Of a DNA stretch of 64,000 bases, positions 15,703 through 24,541 are shown piece after piece. The translations under genes and the position numbers were made by a program. How positions within the stretch are numbered: position 1 is the stretch's first letter; each line of letters opens with the position of its first letter. The stretch lies in assembly GCA_001931535.1 (NCBI GenBank), contig CP016211.1:1516501-1580500 (forward strand), in the 5' to 3' direction. The stretch comes from Minicystis rosea. GTDB taxonomy: Bacteria; Myxococcota_A; Polyangia; Polyangiales; Polyangiaceae. The notes below the pieces were generated by a model. It was not told the DNA's origin and made no database searches. It was given only the letters and a program-made list of their open reading frames with translations.

Positions 15703-18700
15703 GCGGGCGCGCATCATTTGTCGCTGTGCGGAGGCGGCGAGGACGACCAAGCCGTGCGACTTCGCGCTCTCGTGGGCGCGCTTCGCGAGCGCCGCCGCCT
15801 CCTTGCCGATCGACGCGCGGCCGAGCGCCAGCAACGCCTCGATGGCCGGCTCGACCGCCTCGACCTGATCGAGCTTGGCGGTCAGCTCGGCCCGCCGCGC
15901 ATCGCGCCCCTCGGGGGTGACGTCGAGTAGAACCGCGAGGGCGAGCGCGAGCGCGTCGATCGCGTGTGCGCTCCGTGCGCGTTCTTCTGCTGAACGCGCA
16001 TGCGTGAGAGCCGCGCGGGCGTCGTTGCGGGCGACCGCGCGACGCGCCGCGAGCACATCGAGGAGCGCGAGCATGCGCAGATCCGACGCAGCAGTCACGG
16101 CTCTCTCCGCGTCCTGAAAGCGCGCGCCCTCGGCAGCGCTTCCCCGCTCGAAGGCGAAGCGCGCGCGGTCGAGCGCGATCCCCGCCAGCACGATGGCCTC
16201 CTTCGCCGCCGTGCCCGTGGCGTAGGCGGTCTCGTACGCCGCTTCGGCGTCGGCGACGCGCCCCTCGTACCACGCGAGCTGCGCGAGCGCGCCGTCGGCA
16301 TGGGCCACCCCCGCGGTGTGCTTGATCTCGAGTTGGATCGCGCGCCCCTCGCGCAGCTTGTCGGCCACGCCTTCGAGGTGCCCGAGCGCGAGGTCCGTCG
16401 AGGCGAGGTTGAGGAGGCGATACGCTTCGCCTTCGCGATCGTGCGCCTCGATGTACGTGCGCCCGCCCTCGTCGAACAGCGGGCGCGCCGCGGCGAGGCG
16501 CCCGGCGCTCATGTTGACGAGCCCGAGGGACACGGTCTCCCGCGCGAGCCGGTACAGGTTCCCGGAGGCGCGGTGGGCGGCGACGAGCCGCTCCCCGAGC
16601 GCGATGGCGCGATCGATGTCGCCGCGCGCCTGCGCGATCTCGGCCGAGCCGGCGTCGCAGTTGAGCACGCTGCCCTCGTCCTTCACCTCGACGAACACCG
16701 CGCGCGCGCGCCCGAAAAGGTCCTCCGCTTCGTCGAGGTGCCCAGCCCGAAGGTGCCCGTAGGCTTGCTTGAACATCGCGTCGGCGCGCGGGACGCGCGC
16801 GCCCACCTTCGACGCGAGCTGCTCCGCCTCACGCGCCGCGGCCATCGACGCATCGTCTCGTGACTGGCGCGCATAGACGTAGGACGCCACGAGCTCGACG
16901 CGCATCCGATCCCAGTCGCTACCCGGCCGCTTCTTGGCGTTCTCCAAGAGCTCGATCGCATCCGGTCCCTTGCCGGCGCCGACGAAGGCGCGGGCCAACG
17001 ATGTCACGTAGTCGATGCGATCCGGATAGAACCGGACGAGCGCGCGGTAGTCGTCGACCGCGGTGGCCCAGTCGTGGCGCGTCTCGGCCGCGAGCGCGTG
17101 AACCCCGAGCTCGTCGCCGCGGCGGAGCGATGCGCCGAGCCGCGCCGCCGCCTCTGCCGCCTCCTGCGCGCGGAGCTGCTCGCCCAGCCTGAGCCGCGCG
17201 CTGGCCAGCGCGGAGAGCGCGGGAGCGAAGCGCTGCGCGAGGCGGTGCGCCTCTTCGAAACGCTCGGCCGCGTCGCGGTAACGAAAGACCCGCATCGCGG
17301 AGAGCCCCTCCACGTAGACCATCGACGCCTCGGCGCTCTCGGGGAGCGTCGACGCAAGCGCGCTCTCATCCTCCGCCGAGAGCGGGGGACGACCGAGGCT
17401 CCTCCGGATCCGCGCCCCCGCCGCGCGGACGAAGGCGTTGACGTCGCCGGCCGGTTGCGTGAGCGAGATCCGCGCGAGGATCTCGCCGCGCGATCCATCG
17501 TAGAGCTCGATGCTCGCGGCGAGCGTGTCGTCGTCGGAGATCTCGCCGCCCACGATCACGTCGGCGCCGGTCGCGGCGTGGAGGCGCGACAGGAGCTCGG
17601 GATTCACCGCGGGCTCGCGCACGTCGAGCCCGCTCGCCTCCAGCATCGCCACGCGCGTGTCCGCGTCGGGAATGCGCACGCCGTCGCCGATCCGCAGCTG
17701 CTCGGACAAGAGCTCCGCGAACGTCGCCGAGAGGCGCCGTGTCTGCGCCGCGGCCCCGCGGGCGCAGAACCCGGACACGATGACGAGCGGGCGCGGCGTG
17801 GCCAGCGCGACCGGCCTATCGCTCTTCGCCGACGTCGCCCTGTGGACACCACCCCCTGCCACCAGCGCGCTCACCGCCGCGAGGGCGACGATCCACCGGC
17901 GCGACGACGCGCGCTGCTTTCCCGTGCGCGTCGTCCTCGTGGTCGCAGCGACCGCGCCGGTCGTGGTCGCCAACGCCGTGTCGAGCTCGTCCAGCAACGC
18001 GCGCGCGTCGCGCGGCCGATCCGACGGCCGCACCGCGAGCGCCCGCGCCAGGATCTCCTCCCACGGGCCCACGTCGACGCCCGCGCATCCCGGCGTCGGA
18101 CGCTCCTTCGCGAAGGCGGCGCGATAGCGCTCGTTCGCATCGTGCGTGTCGACCGGCGGACGATCGATGAGGATCTCCGTGATCAGCAGCCCGAGCGCGT
18201 ACACGTCGGTCCATGGCCCGGTCCGCGCTCCCGAGAGCTGCTCCGGCGCCGCGCTCAGCGCGGTGAACGCGCGTCGCTGCGACTCGGTGGCCGTCTCGCC
18301 GCTCGAGGCGCCTTCGCCGTCGGGCGCCATGATCTTCGCGATCCCGAAGTCGAGCACGCGCGGCGAGACGCCGCCCTTTACGGGCACCAGCATGATGTTG
18401 CTCGGCTTGATGTCGCGATGAACGATGTTGAGCGCGTGCGCTTCGGCAATTGCCGCGAGGACGGGGCGGAGCAGCTCCATCGACTCCGCAGGTGTCCTGC
18501 CGCCCTGTCCGCGCCGGCCCGCGAGGTGTGCTTTGAGGGTCTCTCCCTCCAGCCACTCGAGCGCCATCCATGGCAAGCCGCCCGGCGCGCCCCCGAGCGA
18601 CGAGACCCCGGCGTCCATGACCGCGACCACGCTCGAGCCGCGGAGGCGCGAGAGGACACTCGCCTCCTTCAAGAACTCGTGAATCAGCTCGACAAAGGCG

Positions 18701-18888
18701 TCCGGCTCCGCACGCAGCGCCGGGCGAAGTATTTTGAGCGCCACTGGCACGTCGAGCGCTAGGTGTCGGGCCTTGTAGACGACACCGAAACCGCCCTCGG
18801 CAACAAGATGATCAACACGATATTTCCGATCGAGGATCGTTTGTACGAGCCCCAGCGGATCATGGAGGCTCCTCTTCGCGGCGTTCAT
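15700..18888 (-). CDS. Membrane Ser/Thr protein kinase with extracytoplasmic TPR region
   Basis: About 1062 aa from the ATG at 18888 (a second ATG lies at 18918). The kinase domain is at residues 20-300: EGGFGVVYKA loop, Lys52 in VALKIL, catalytic HRDIKPSN and LDFGIAKI. A single membrane segment follows near 335 (WIVALAAVSALVAGG). The rest is Ala/Arg/Glu-rich helical TPR sequence with a preceding alpha/beta part (LVIVSGFCARGAAAQ; ADVIVGGEISDDDTLAASIE). This receptor-like layout is common in myxobacteria. The stop codon lies in a MITE-like repeat. It is divergent from an AraC gene. The ligand and substrates are unknown. Confidence 0.92.
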   Translation of the reverse strand: MNAAKRSLHDPLGLVQTILDRKYRVDHLVAEGGFGVVYKARHLALDVPVALKILRPALRAEPDAFVELIHEFLKEASVLSRLRGSSVVAVMDAGVSSLGGAPGGLPWMALEWLEGETLKAHLAGRRGQGGRTPAESMELLRPVLAAIAEAHALNIVHRDIKPSNIMLVPVKGGVSPRVLDFGIAKIMAPDGEGASSGETATESQRRAFTALSAAPEQLSGARTGPWTDVYALGLLITEILIDRPPVDTHDANERYRAAFAKERPTPGCAGVDVGPWEEILARALAVRPSDRPRDARALLDELDTALATTTGAVAATTRTTRTGKQRASSRRWIVALAAVSALVAGGGVHRATSAKSDRPVALATPRPLVIVSGFCARGAAAQTRRLSATFAELLSEQLRIGDGVRIPDADTRVAMLEASGLDVREPAVNPELLSRLHAATGADVIVGGEISDDDTLAASIELYDGSRGEILARISLTQPAGDVNAFVRAAGARIRRSLGRPPLSAEDESALASTLPESAEASMVYVEGLSAMRVFRYRDAAERFEEAHRLAQRFAPALSALASARLRLGEQLRAQEAAEAAARLGASLRRGDELGVHALAAETRHDWATAVDDYRALVRFYPDRIDYVTSLARAFVGAGKGPDAIELLENAKKRPGSDWDRMRVELVASYVYARQSRDDASMAAAREAEQLASKVGARVPRADAMFKQAYGHLRAGHLDEAEDLFGRARAVFVEVKDEGSVLNCDAGSAEIAQARGDIDRAIALGERLVAAHRASGNLYRLARETVSLGLVNMSAGRLAAARPLFDEGGRTYIEAHDREGEAYRLLNLASTDLALGHLEGVADKLREGRAIQLEIKHTAGVAHADGALAQLAWYEGRVADAEAAYETAYATGTAAKEAIVLAGIALDRARFAFERGSAAEGARFQDAERAVTAASDLRMLALLDVLAARRAVARNDARAALTHARSAEERARSAHAIDALALALAVLLDVTPEGRDARRAELTAKLDQVEAVEPAIEALLALGRASIGKEAAALAKRAHESAKSHGLVVLAASAQRQMMRAR

Positions 18889-18972
18889 GCGTCCGGTCTC
18901 GGTTAGCACGAGATGCATGGCGTGCTATCCGCCAAATGCTCGTTCCGAGCGACGTGACGAGCCGTTGAGCCT

Positions 18973-19009
18973 GAGCTCCCCCCGGTTTCGCCTCGAACCG
19001 GGGAAGCTC
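18973..19009. repeat. Imperfect inverted repeat between divergent genes
   Basis: GAGCTCCCCCCGGTT on the left pairs with AACCGGGGAAGCTC on the right across about 7 nt. It lies between the divergent kinase and AraC genes, so it does not terminate either. It may be an operator or a leftover of a mobile repeat. Confidence 0.5.
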
Positions 19010-19119
19010 AAACGTCCTATCGGGCGCCGAGGTCGCGCACATCGAAGCACACACCCTCTGCCAAACGCATCCTCGAGCGTTCTACCTCTGAGCGTGGTTG
19101 TGCGTGATGGTCTGTAAGA

Positions 19120-19953
19120 ATGGGTCGCCTGGAGCACCTCGAACATGATCCCGATGGCCGGGCCACGCATCCCAAGCTAGATATCGACCTCCTCCGAGGG
19201 AGTCAGGAACCATTGAGCACGCCGGCACGATTGAACGGTGCGATGTTCGTGTCGGGGACGCGGAAGCTCTACGTCGGCCCCCTCGTCGCCACGAGGCGAC
19301 ACGCGCATCACGCGGCCCAAATCGTCATGGCGCCGGAGGGGCTCTACATCGAAGACGGTGTCGGCGGACGCATTCGCGCCAGCACCGCCGTCATTCCTCC
19401 ACGCCTGCTCCACGGACACGGCGCGTGCGCACATGGTGCCTTTCTCTTTGTCGACGGCGACGACCTGGCGAGCCGAGAGCTCTGTCGTAACGCCGAGCCT
19501 CGGTGCGAGACGTGGAGGCGCAACGCGCTCGACCTGGGCGTCCCTCGCGATCCTACGCTGGAGCAGGCTCGCGCCCTCATCACCACCGTCCTCTCCGCCG
19601 TCGACCTCCATCAACCACCGGCACCGCGACACCCGGCGGCACGCCGAATGTGCACGTACCTCGATGGCGAAGGCCACGTCGACCTCGCGAGCCTTTCCCA
19701 CGAGGCCGGGCTCTCGCCCCGGCAGATGCGTCATGCCTTCGCGCGTGACGTCGGGCTCCCGATGCGCGCATATCTCCGGTGGAAGCGATTGCGCCGCGCC
19801 ATCGCGGCGGTGGAGGAGGGCGCGAGCTTGAGCGCCGCCGCGGCCTCGGCCGGGTTCGCGGACAGCGCCCACCTGAGCCGCGTCTTCCGCGAGCAGTTCG
19901 GCATGACGCCCACGCAGGGGCTCTGCTCGATCACGTGGCGGACGCTCGACTGA
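19120..19953 (+). CDS. AraC-family transcription regulator
   Basis: 277 aa from the ATG at 19120; no good ribosome site is seen, and a start at 19242 (MFVSGTRKLYVGP) is possible. The N-terminal half looks like a cupin-type sensor (RRHAHHAAQIVMAPEGLYIE). The C-terminal 100 residues contain two helix-turn-helix motifs (LASLSHEAGLSPRQMRHAFA; AAAASAGFADSAHLSRVFRE followed by FGMTPTQ), diagnostic of AraC. It is divergent from the kinase gene. Its 3' end overlaps the convergent, frameshifted DinB gene by 23 nt. The target is unknown. Confidence 0.9.
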   Translation: MGRLEHLEHDPDGRATHPKLDIDLLRGSQEPLSTPARLNGAMFVSGTRKLYVGPLVATRRHAHHAAQIVMAPEGLYIEDGVGGRIRASTAVIPPRLLHGHGACAHGAFLFVDGDDLASRELCRNAEPRCETWRRNALDLGVPRDPTLEQARALITTVLSAVDLHQPPAPRHPAARRMCTYLDGEGHVDLASLSHEAGLSPRQMRHAFARDVGLPMRAYLRWKRLRRAIAAVEEGASLSAAAASAGFADSAHLSRVFREQFGMTPTQGLCSITWRTLD

Positions 19954-20447
19954 CGAGGAACTCGGGGAAGCCGTCCCTTCGGCGCGGCATCCCGGTTTGA
20001 AGCATGATGACGTCCACGTTCCCGCAATGATGAATCGTGTGGGTGATCACGTGGAGGATCATCGTGGCAGCGGTCATCGTCACGACCTTCCCGTCGGTGA
20101 AGCGCAAGCTCCTCGGGTCCAAGCGACGCCGCGGTCTCCACATACCAGCGGTCGATGGCCTCGGACTCGCGATCGAGCTCCTCGAGCGAGGGAAAGACGT
20201 TGCGCCGCGTGGACTCGTAGCCGTGCGCGACACCCATGAGGTGAGCCTGAAAGATGTGCCTGACGACGTGAATGTGATCGAGCGCCAGCACGATCAAGTC
20301 TGCGCCCTTGTGCGACGCGAAAGACTCGACCGCGCGAAGGGCAGCGAAGAGCTGTCGATTGGCCCACGCGGTCTGCATGACGAGCACTTGAAGAGGCGTG
20401 GGAGCGAGGGACTCATCCGCGGACACGATCGAGAGAGGATGGTTCAT
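19931..20447 (-). pseudogene. DinB-family protein, frameshifted
   Basis: The N-terminal part reads in one frame from 20447 (TPLQVLVMQTAWANRQLFAA; LDHIHVVRHIFQAHLMG) to about ETAASLGPEEL. The family C-terminus continues in another frame (LRFTDGKVVTMTAATMILHV, HTIHHCGNVDVIMLQTG) to a TGA at 19931. The switch lies near 20100-20115. The joined product would be about 172 aa, normal for DinB/YfiT four-helix metal proteins, and has the expected His residues (HIHVVRH; HTIHH). These proteins bind a divalent metal and are often thiol-dependent. Either the gene is broken or one base is wrong in the sequence. Confidence 0.7.
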
Positions 20448-20753
20448 GCCTCCGAGCGTAGGCAGCGCTCGGATGGTGCGCTTGAACGCAACGGCGGACG
20501 CGATCCTGTCGTCAACGGGAGAGCTCTTTCATGCCCGCTGGAGCGTGGTGGAGACACGGCATCGGCTCATGGGCTTCATCACCGCGCAGCTCAGTGACCT
20601 CGATGCGATTGGCGTGCTCGATGGCATCGCCTTCATCGAGCAGCGCACCACATCGGTGCCCCATGGGCCGGATCTGCGTGCTCTTCGTCCGAAACTGGAT
20701 CCTGCGCGGCGGGAGGCCCGCGCCTAGGTTTTGGCCTCGACACGGAGGAGTCG
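20448..20753. other. Intergenic stretch, one doubtful short ORF
   Basis: About 300 bp between the DinB gene (-) and the beta-lactamase-fold gene (+). A + strand frame from about 20473 to 20727 reads MVRLNATADAILSSTGELFH and onward; it has no ribosome site and no family I recognise, so I do not call it. Nothing else is seen. Confidence 0.35.
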
Positions 20754-21920
20754 ATGACCAAGCCCAGCCCCATTCTGCTCGCCCTGATCGGTGTCACTGC
20801 CATTGCCTCGACGGCGTGCTCCGACGCAGATCCAGTGGAGTCACCACGCCCACCGCTTCTCCCGGCGACCACGCTCCAGCAGATCACTGCCGAGCTGGTG
20901 ACGCGCTCGCAGGCACCCGGCGCCATCGTCGGCGTGCTGCGCGGTGACGAGCGCTGGATCGGCGCGGCGGGCAGCGAAGATCTCGCGGGCAACGTGCCGA
21001 TGCGTCCGGATCGCGTCTTCAGGGCGGCCAGCATCACCAAGATGTTCACGGCCTCGCTGGTGATGAAGCAGATCGAAGCGCGCAAGCTGCGGCTCGACGA
21101 TCGGCTGTCCACGTGGGAGCCGGGGTTCGCCAACGCCGCCTCGATCACGCTCGATCAGCTGCTCTCCCACACTGCAGGCGTGACCACACGCTGGTTCGAT
21201 CAGCCCGACCTCCAAGCCGTCGTGACCGCGGATCTCACCCACGTCTTCACGCCGGAGGAGACGCTCGCCATCATGCGCGAGCAGCCGCCCCTCGGGCCGC
21301 CCGGCGTGAGCGGGATGGCGTACTCGAATACCGATTACGTGCTGCTCGGCGAGGTCGTGCATCAGGTCACCGGCGCAGAAGTCGGCGATCTCATGAAGAG
21401 CAGCGTCTTCGATCGCATCCCCCTCCCACACACCACATATCAGTTCGATCCACCGAAGAACCTCGTGCCGGGCTGGTTCGAGCTCAACGGACTCACGCTC
21501 GACACCTCGTCGGTACCGCAACAAGCGCTGGTGAGCTTCGCGGGGGCGGCGGGCGCCGTCCACGCGACGGCCGACGATCTCCTCACCTTCGCCGACGCGC
21601 TCTTCCGGAAGCAGAGCGTGGTGAGCAAGGGCTCGCTCGCGCGCATGATGACGCCCGCCGAGGAAGGCTCCTGGTACGCGCACGGCCTGATGCGCTTCTG
21701 CCCCTGCGACGACGGCCCGAACGGCACCCATTTCACCGGGTGGGGCCACGCGGGGAACCTCCCCGGTTACTGGTCCGAGATCGTCTACTACCCCGAGCGA
21801 GACGTCATCATCGTCGCCATGATCAACCGTGACATGGTGAACGGGGTTGCCCTCGATCACCCGATCTTCGATCCGACGTTGGCCTCCGTGCTCGACGCCC
21901 TGGAGCAGGCCGCGCCATAA
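20754..21920 (+). CDS. Beta-lactamase-fold serine hydrolase lipoprotein
   Basis: 388 aa. Lipoprotein signal with Cys22 (IASTAC). The penicillin-binding-protein/class C beta-lactamase fold is shown by SITK at 93-96 (catalytic Ser93, Lys96), YSN at 190-192, and HAGNLPGY near 345 as the third motif. The length fits the EstB/D-Ala-D-Ala carboxypeptidase-like family (Pfam Beta-lactamase). The substrate cannot be told from sequence: peptide, ester or cell-wall fragment are all possible. It is 7 bp upstream of the GlxA-type regulator start, so the two may be cotranscribed. Confidence 0.9.
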   Translation: MTKPSPILLALIGVTAIASTACSDADPVESPRPPLLPATTLQQITAELVTRSQAPGAIVGVLRGDERWIGAAGSEDLAGNVPMRPDRVFRAASITKMFTASLVMKQIEARKLRLDDRLSTWEPGFANAASITLDQLLSHTAGVTTRWFDQPDLQAVVTADLTHVFTPEETLAIMREQPPLGPPGVSGMAYSNTDYVLLGEVVHQVTGAEVGDLMKSSVFDRIPLPHTTYQFDPPKNLVPGWFELNGLTLDTSSVPQQALVSFAGAAGAVHATADDLLTFADALFRKQSVVSKGSLARMMTPAEEGSWYAHGLMRFCPCDDGPNGTHFTGWGHAGNLPGYWSEIVYYPERDVIIVAMINRDMVNGVALDHPIFDPTLASVLDALEQAAP

Positions 21921-21927
21921 GAGCCTC

Positions 21928-22913
21928 ATGCGACGCATCGCCATCCTCGCCGTCGACGAATGTCAGGGCCTCGATGTGGTAGGGCCGCTGGAGGTGTTCC
22001 ACGGCGCCAACGCGGCGCTGCGGCGCAACGGCGCGCGTGACCCCGGCTACGCGGCGTTCGTCGTCGGCGCGCGGCGCACACCCGTCCGTACGGAGAGTGG
22101 GCTCCGCATCTGCCCCGAGGAGACGTTGACGAGCCTCACCACGCGCGGCGCGCCCCCATCGACACGTTCATCGTCGCCGGAGGCCCCGGCGTCCAACAGG
22201 CCATTCAGAAACCTGCCACGCTCGCCGCCGTCCGACGCTGCGCGGGCCGCGCCAAGCGGACGGCCTCGGTGTGCACGGGCGCGTTCCTCCTCGCGGCCAG
22301 CGGGCTCCTCGACGGCCGCCGCGCGACCACGCACTGGGCCTATTGCGACGCGCTCGCCCAGCACTTCCCGCGCGTGGCCGTCGAGCGTGGATCCATCTAC
22401 GTGCGCGACGACGCCGTGTGGACCACGGCCGGCGTGGTGGCGGGGATCGATCTCGCGCTCGCGTTGGTGGCGGAGGATCTCGGGCCCGATCTCGCCACGC
22501 AGGTGGCGCGTTGGCTCGTGGTGTTCATCCGTCGCGCCGGCGGGCAGCCGCAGGTCAGCGCCCAGCTCGCGGCGCAGGCCGCGGAGCGGCCCGAGCTGCG
22601 AGACGTGCTCGCCTGGATCGACGAGCACATCGACGAAGATCTCTCGCTCCCCGCGTTGGCCCGCCGCCTGGCCATGAGCGTCCGCAACTTCGCGCGCGTC
22701 TTCCGCGAGGAGACCGGGACGACGCCAGCGCGCTACGTCGAGCAGGTCCGCCTCGAGGCCGCTCGCCGCCTCCTGGAGAGCTCGAAGAAGAGCGTCGAGC
22801 AGGTGGCGGAGGCCACAGGCTTTCCTCGCCCCGAGGCGCTGCGCCGCGCCTTCTCGCGGCAGATCGGCGTGAGCCCCAGCGAGTACCGCGCGCGCGTCGC
22901 CGGGCGTGCTTGA
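21928..22913 (+). pseudogene. GlxA-type regulator (DJ-1/PfpI + AraC), frameshifted at a C5 run
   Basis: The N-terminal DJ-1/PfpI-like part reads from the ATG at 21928 (RRIAILAVDECQGLDVVGPL, then EVFHGANAAL) to about TLTSLTTRGAP. The family sequence then continues one frame over (PIDTFIVAGGPGVQQAIQ; SVCTGAFLLAASGLLDGRRA) into two AraC helix-turn-helix motifs (LPALARRLAMSVRNFARVFR; VAEATGFPRPEALRRAFSRQ) and stops at 22913. The switch falls at the CCCCC run 22153-22157. The joined length of about 328 aa is normal for GlxA regulators. Loss of one C, or a sequencing error, would explain it. Confidence 0.8.
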
Positions 22914-22925
22914 GCCTCCGTGCAC

Positions 22926-22946
22926 GTCATCGAAGTCAGCGATGAC
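22926..22946 (+). terminator. Terminator-like hairpin after the GlxA-type gene
   Basis: GTCATCG pairs with CGATGAC across a 7-nt loop (AAGTCAG), 13 bp after the stop. There is no U-tract. Confidence 0.5.
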
Positions 22947-22980
22947 ATGGGCGACCGAGCGTGTCGGTAGCGCTGTGATG

Positions 22981-22995
22981 CGATGTTGAACATCG
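22981..22995. promoter_or_regulatory. 15-bp palindrome CGATGTT-G-AACATCG
   Basis: Perfect inverted repeat with a 1-nt centre between the convergent GlxA-type and transglutaminase genes. The position fits neither promoter, so its role is unclear. Confidence 0.35.
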
Positions 22996-23091
22996 TTTCA
23001 CAGAGCATGCATGTTGCGCCGGAGCGCGTTCAGCCGAGGAGCTGCCCGTGGCCGTCGGTTGGTGGGAAGACGCCTCGAATCGGCCCTGCCG

Positions 23092-24534
23092 TCACAGCGT
23101 GTACCGGAGGTGCTGCTCGAGGTAGGCGAGCAACTCTCGGCCAACATAGGGGTTACCGCGCTCCATGAGATTGTCGCTGCGATAGCGGGGAGTCGCCGAC
23201 AGGCGATCGATCCAGTAGAGCTCGGTGGGCGGATAGAGCTCGAAACCGGCCACGTTCTTGAGGCTCTTCCAGGCTCCGCGCGGATTGGCCGCGTCGATCT
23301 TGCCCGCGTGCGAGAAGATGATGCGCCAGAGGTGCTTGTGGAGCATGGAGCTCCCGCTCGTCGGGACGACCTCGCCGTTCACGATGCGCGCGGGCAAGCC
23401 AGGCGAAGGGTTCGTGTCCTGGTTGCTGGTGAGCTGGCAGTCGATGGTCATGTCGAGATCGTCATTCGTGCCGGCGGTCTCGACGTAGGTGGCTTCGTAG
23501 TGGAAGAAGATCTGGTTCCAGACCGGCACGGAGCCGAGGAAGCCCGTATAGTCCCTCATGTTGGAGACCAGCGGGTGCCCCCCGAAACGCATCCATTGCG
23601 TGAGCGCGTCGTAGAGCTTCGCCGCGAGCTGGCCCATCTGCTGAGCCATGTTGGTCGCGAATTGCGCCTCGCCCCCGTTCTGGGCGATGAGCGCGTCCGC
23701 GACCTGCGCGCCCTTCGGGCCGAGCTCTGCCTCGAGCCCCTCGACCAGCGCCGCCCTCGTCTTGGGCATGCCCGGCTTGAGGTACGCGGGCAGGGAGAAG
23801 CGGCCCGACTCCGTCGTCCCCGGCAGCGTCCACGGCGCGCCCAACGTCCACGCCTTGCCCAGCATACCGTAGTTGCCGAAGAGCTCGGCAGCGAGCAGCT
23901 CCATCTCCTCTTCGTCGAACGCGGCTCCGGAGATGGTCTTGGGCCCGATGGGCTTGAACAGCGCCGACGCGGGGGCGGCGTTGTGGCAATGCCCGGCCCA
24001 CCCGTCTGCGCCCGCCGGCTGGTGATTGTCGAGCTCCCACTTCTCGGCCGCGTCGCCGTCCTTGCCCACCGCCGTCGCGTAGCGCTTCATGACCGCGCGG
24101 GACCGGGCCGCGATCTCCGGCTGCGACGAAGGCCAGTAATAGAAATTCCAGGGCACGAGCGGCGCGGCGTCGAGCGGCTGATCGACGCGCGACCAGCCCT
24201 TCTGTTTGAACGTGCAGCCGATGGTCCCAACGCGGCCGGTCCCAGCGGCAACGACGAACGCGCCGTACTCGCCTATCGGCACCTCGTACGTGAGCGTCCC
24301 CGTCCCCGTCGCGACGTGGCCGGTCACCGGATTGTTCTTGGAGAGCGTCAACAACGCGCTGTGATCATGCGTGATCTGAAGCGTCCCCCCGGTGTCGGTC
24401 GGGATCCAGATCCGCCAGTAGGTGAGCCCGCCTGGGTCCGCCTGCGGGATCCCGAGGGGGAGGCGGAACACGCGCATTCCGAGCGTGTTGGACAGGTTGG
24501 TGACGACGGGGTTGGGATTGGTGGGAGCGGGCAT
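23092..24534 (-). CDS. Transglutaminase-elicitor-type protein (oomycete GP42-like fold)
   Basis: 480 aa. An N-terminal 110-residue beta-rich part of unknown kind precedes a region that follows the TGase_elicitor pattern: WNFYYWPSSQPEIAARSRAV, KRYATAVG, WAGHCHNAAPAS with the likely nucleophile Cys183, GGHPLVSNM with His320, and VPVWNQIFFHYEATY near 337-351, matching the VWNQP..GYE segment of the family. Such enzymes crosslink or deamidate protein glutamines. There is no signal peptide, so a dedicated export route would be needed. It starts 7 nt after the stop of a LysM protein gene and is probably coexpressed with it. The effector role is inference. Confidence 0.75.
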   Translation of the reverse strand: MPAPTNPNPVVTNLSNTLGMRVFRLPLGIPQADPGGLTYWRIWIPTDTGGTLQITHDHSALLTLSKNNPVTGHVATGTGTLTYEVPIGEYGAFVVAAGTGRVGTIGCTFKQKGWSRVDQPLDAAPLVPWNFYYWPSSQPEIAARSRAVMKRYATAVGKDGDAAEKWELDNHQPAGADGWAGHCHNAAPASALFKPIGPKTISGAAFDEEEMELLAAELFGNYGMLGKAWTLGAPWTLPGTTESGRFSLPAYLKPGMPKTRAALVEGLEAELGPKGAQVADALIAQNGGEAQFATNMAQQMGQLAAKLYDALTQWMRFGGHPLVSNMRDYTGFLGSVPVWNQIFFHYEATYVETAGTNDDLDMTIDCQLTSNQDTNPSPGLPARIVNGEVVPTSGSSMLHKHLWRIIFSHAGKIDAANPRGAWKSLKNVAGFELYPPTELYWIDRLSATPRYRSDNLMERGNPYVGRELLAYLEQHLRYTL

Positions 24535-24541
24535 CGCAAGC

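Noticed and set aside
20473..20727. 85-codon + strand ORF before the beta-lactamase-fold gene
   Set aside because: No ribosome site and no recognisable family; could not be supported.
22150..22160. Programmed ribosomal frameshift at the C5 run
   Set aside because: There is no slippery heptamer, no downstream pseudoknot evident, and the family is not known to use frameshifting; error or mutation is simpler.
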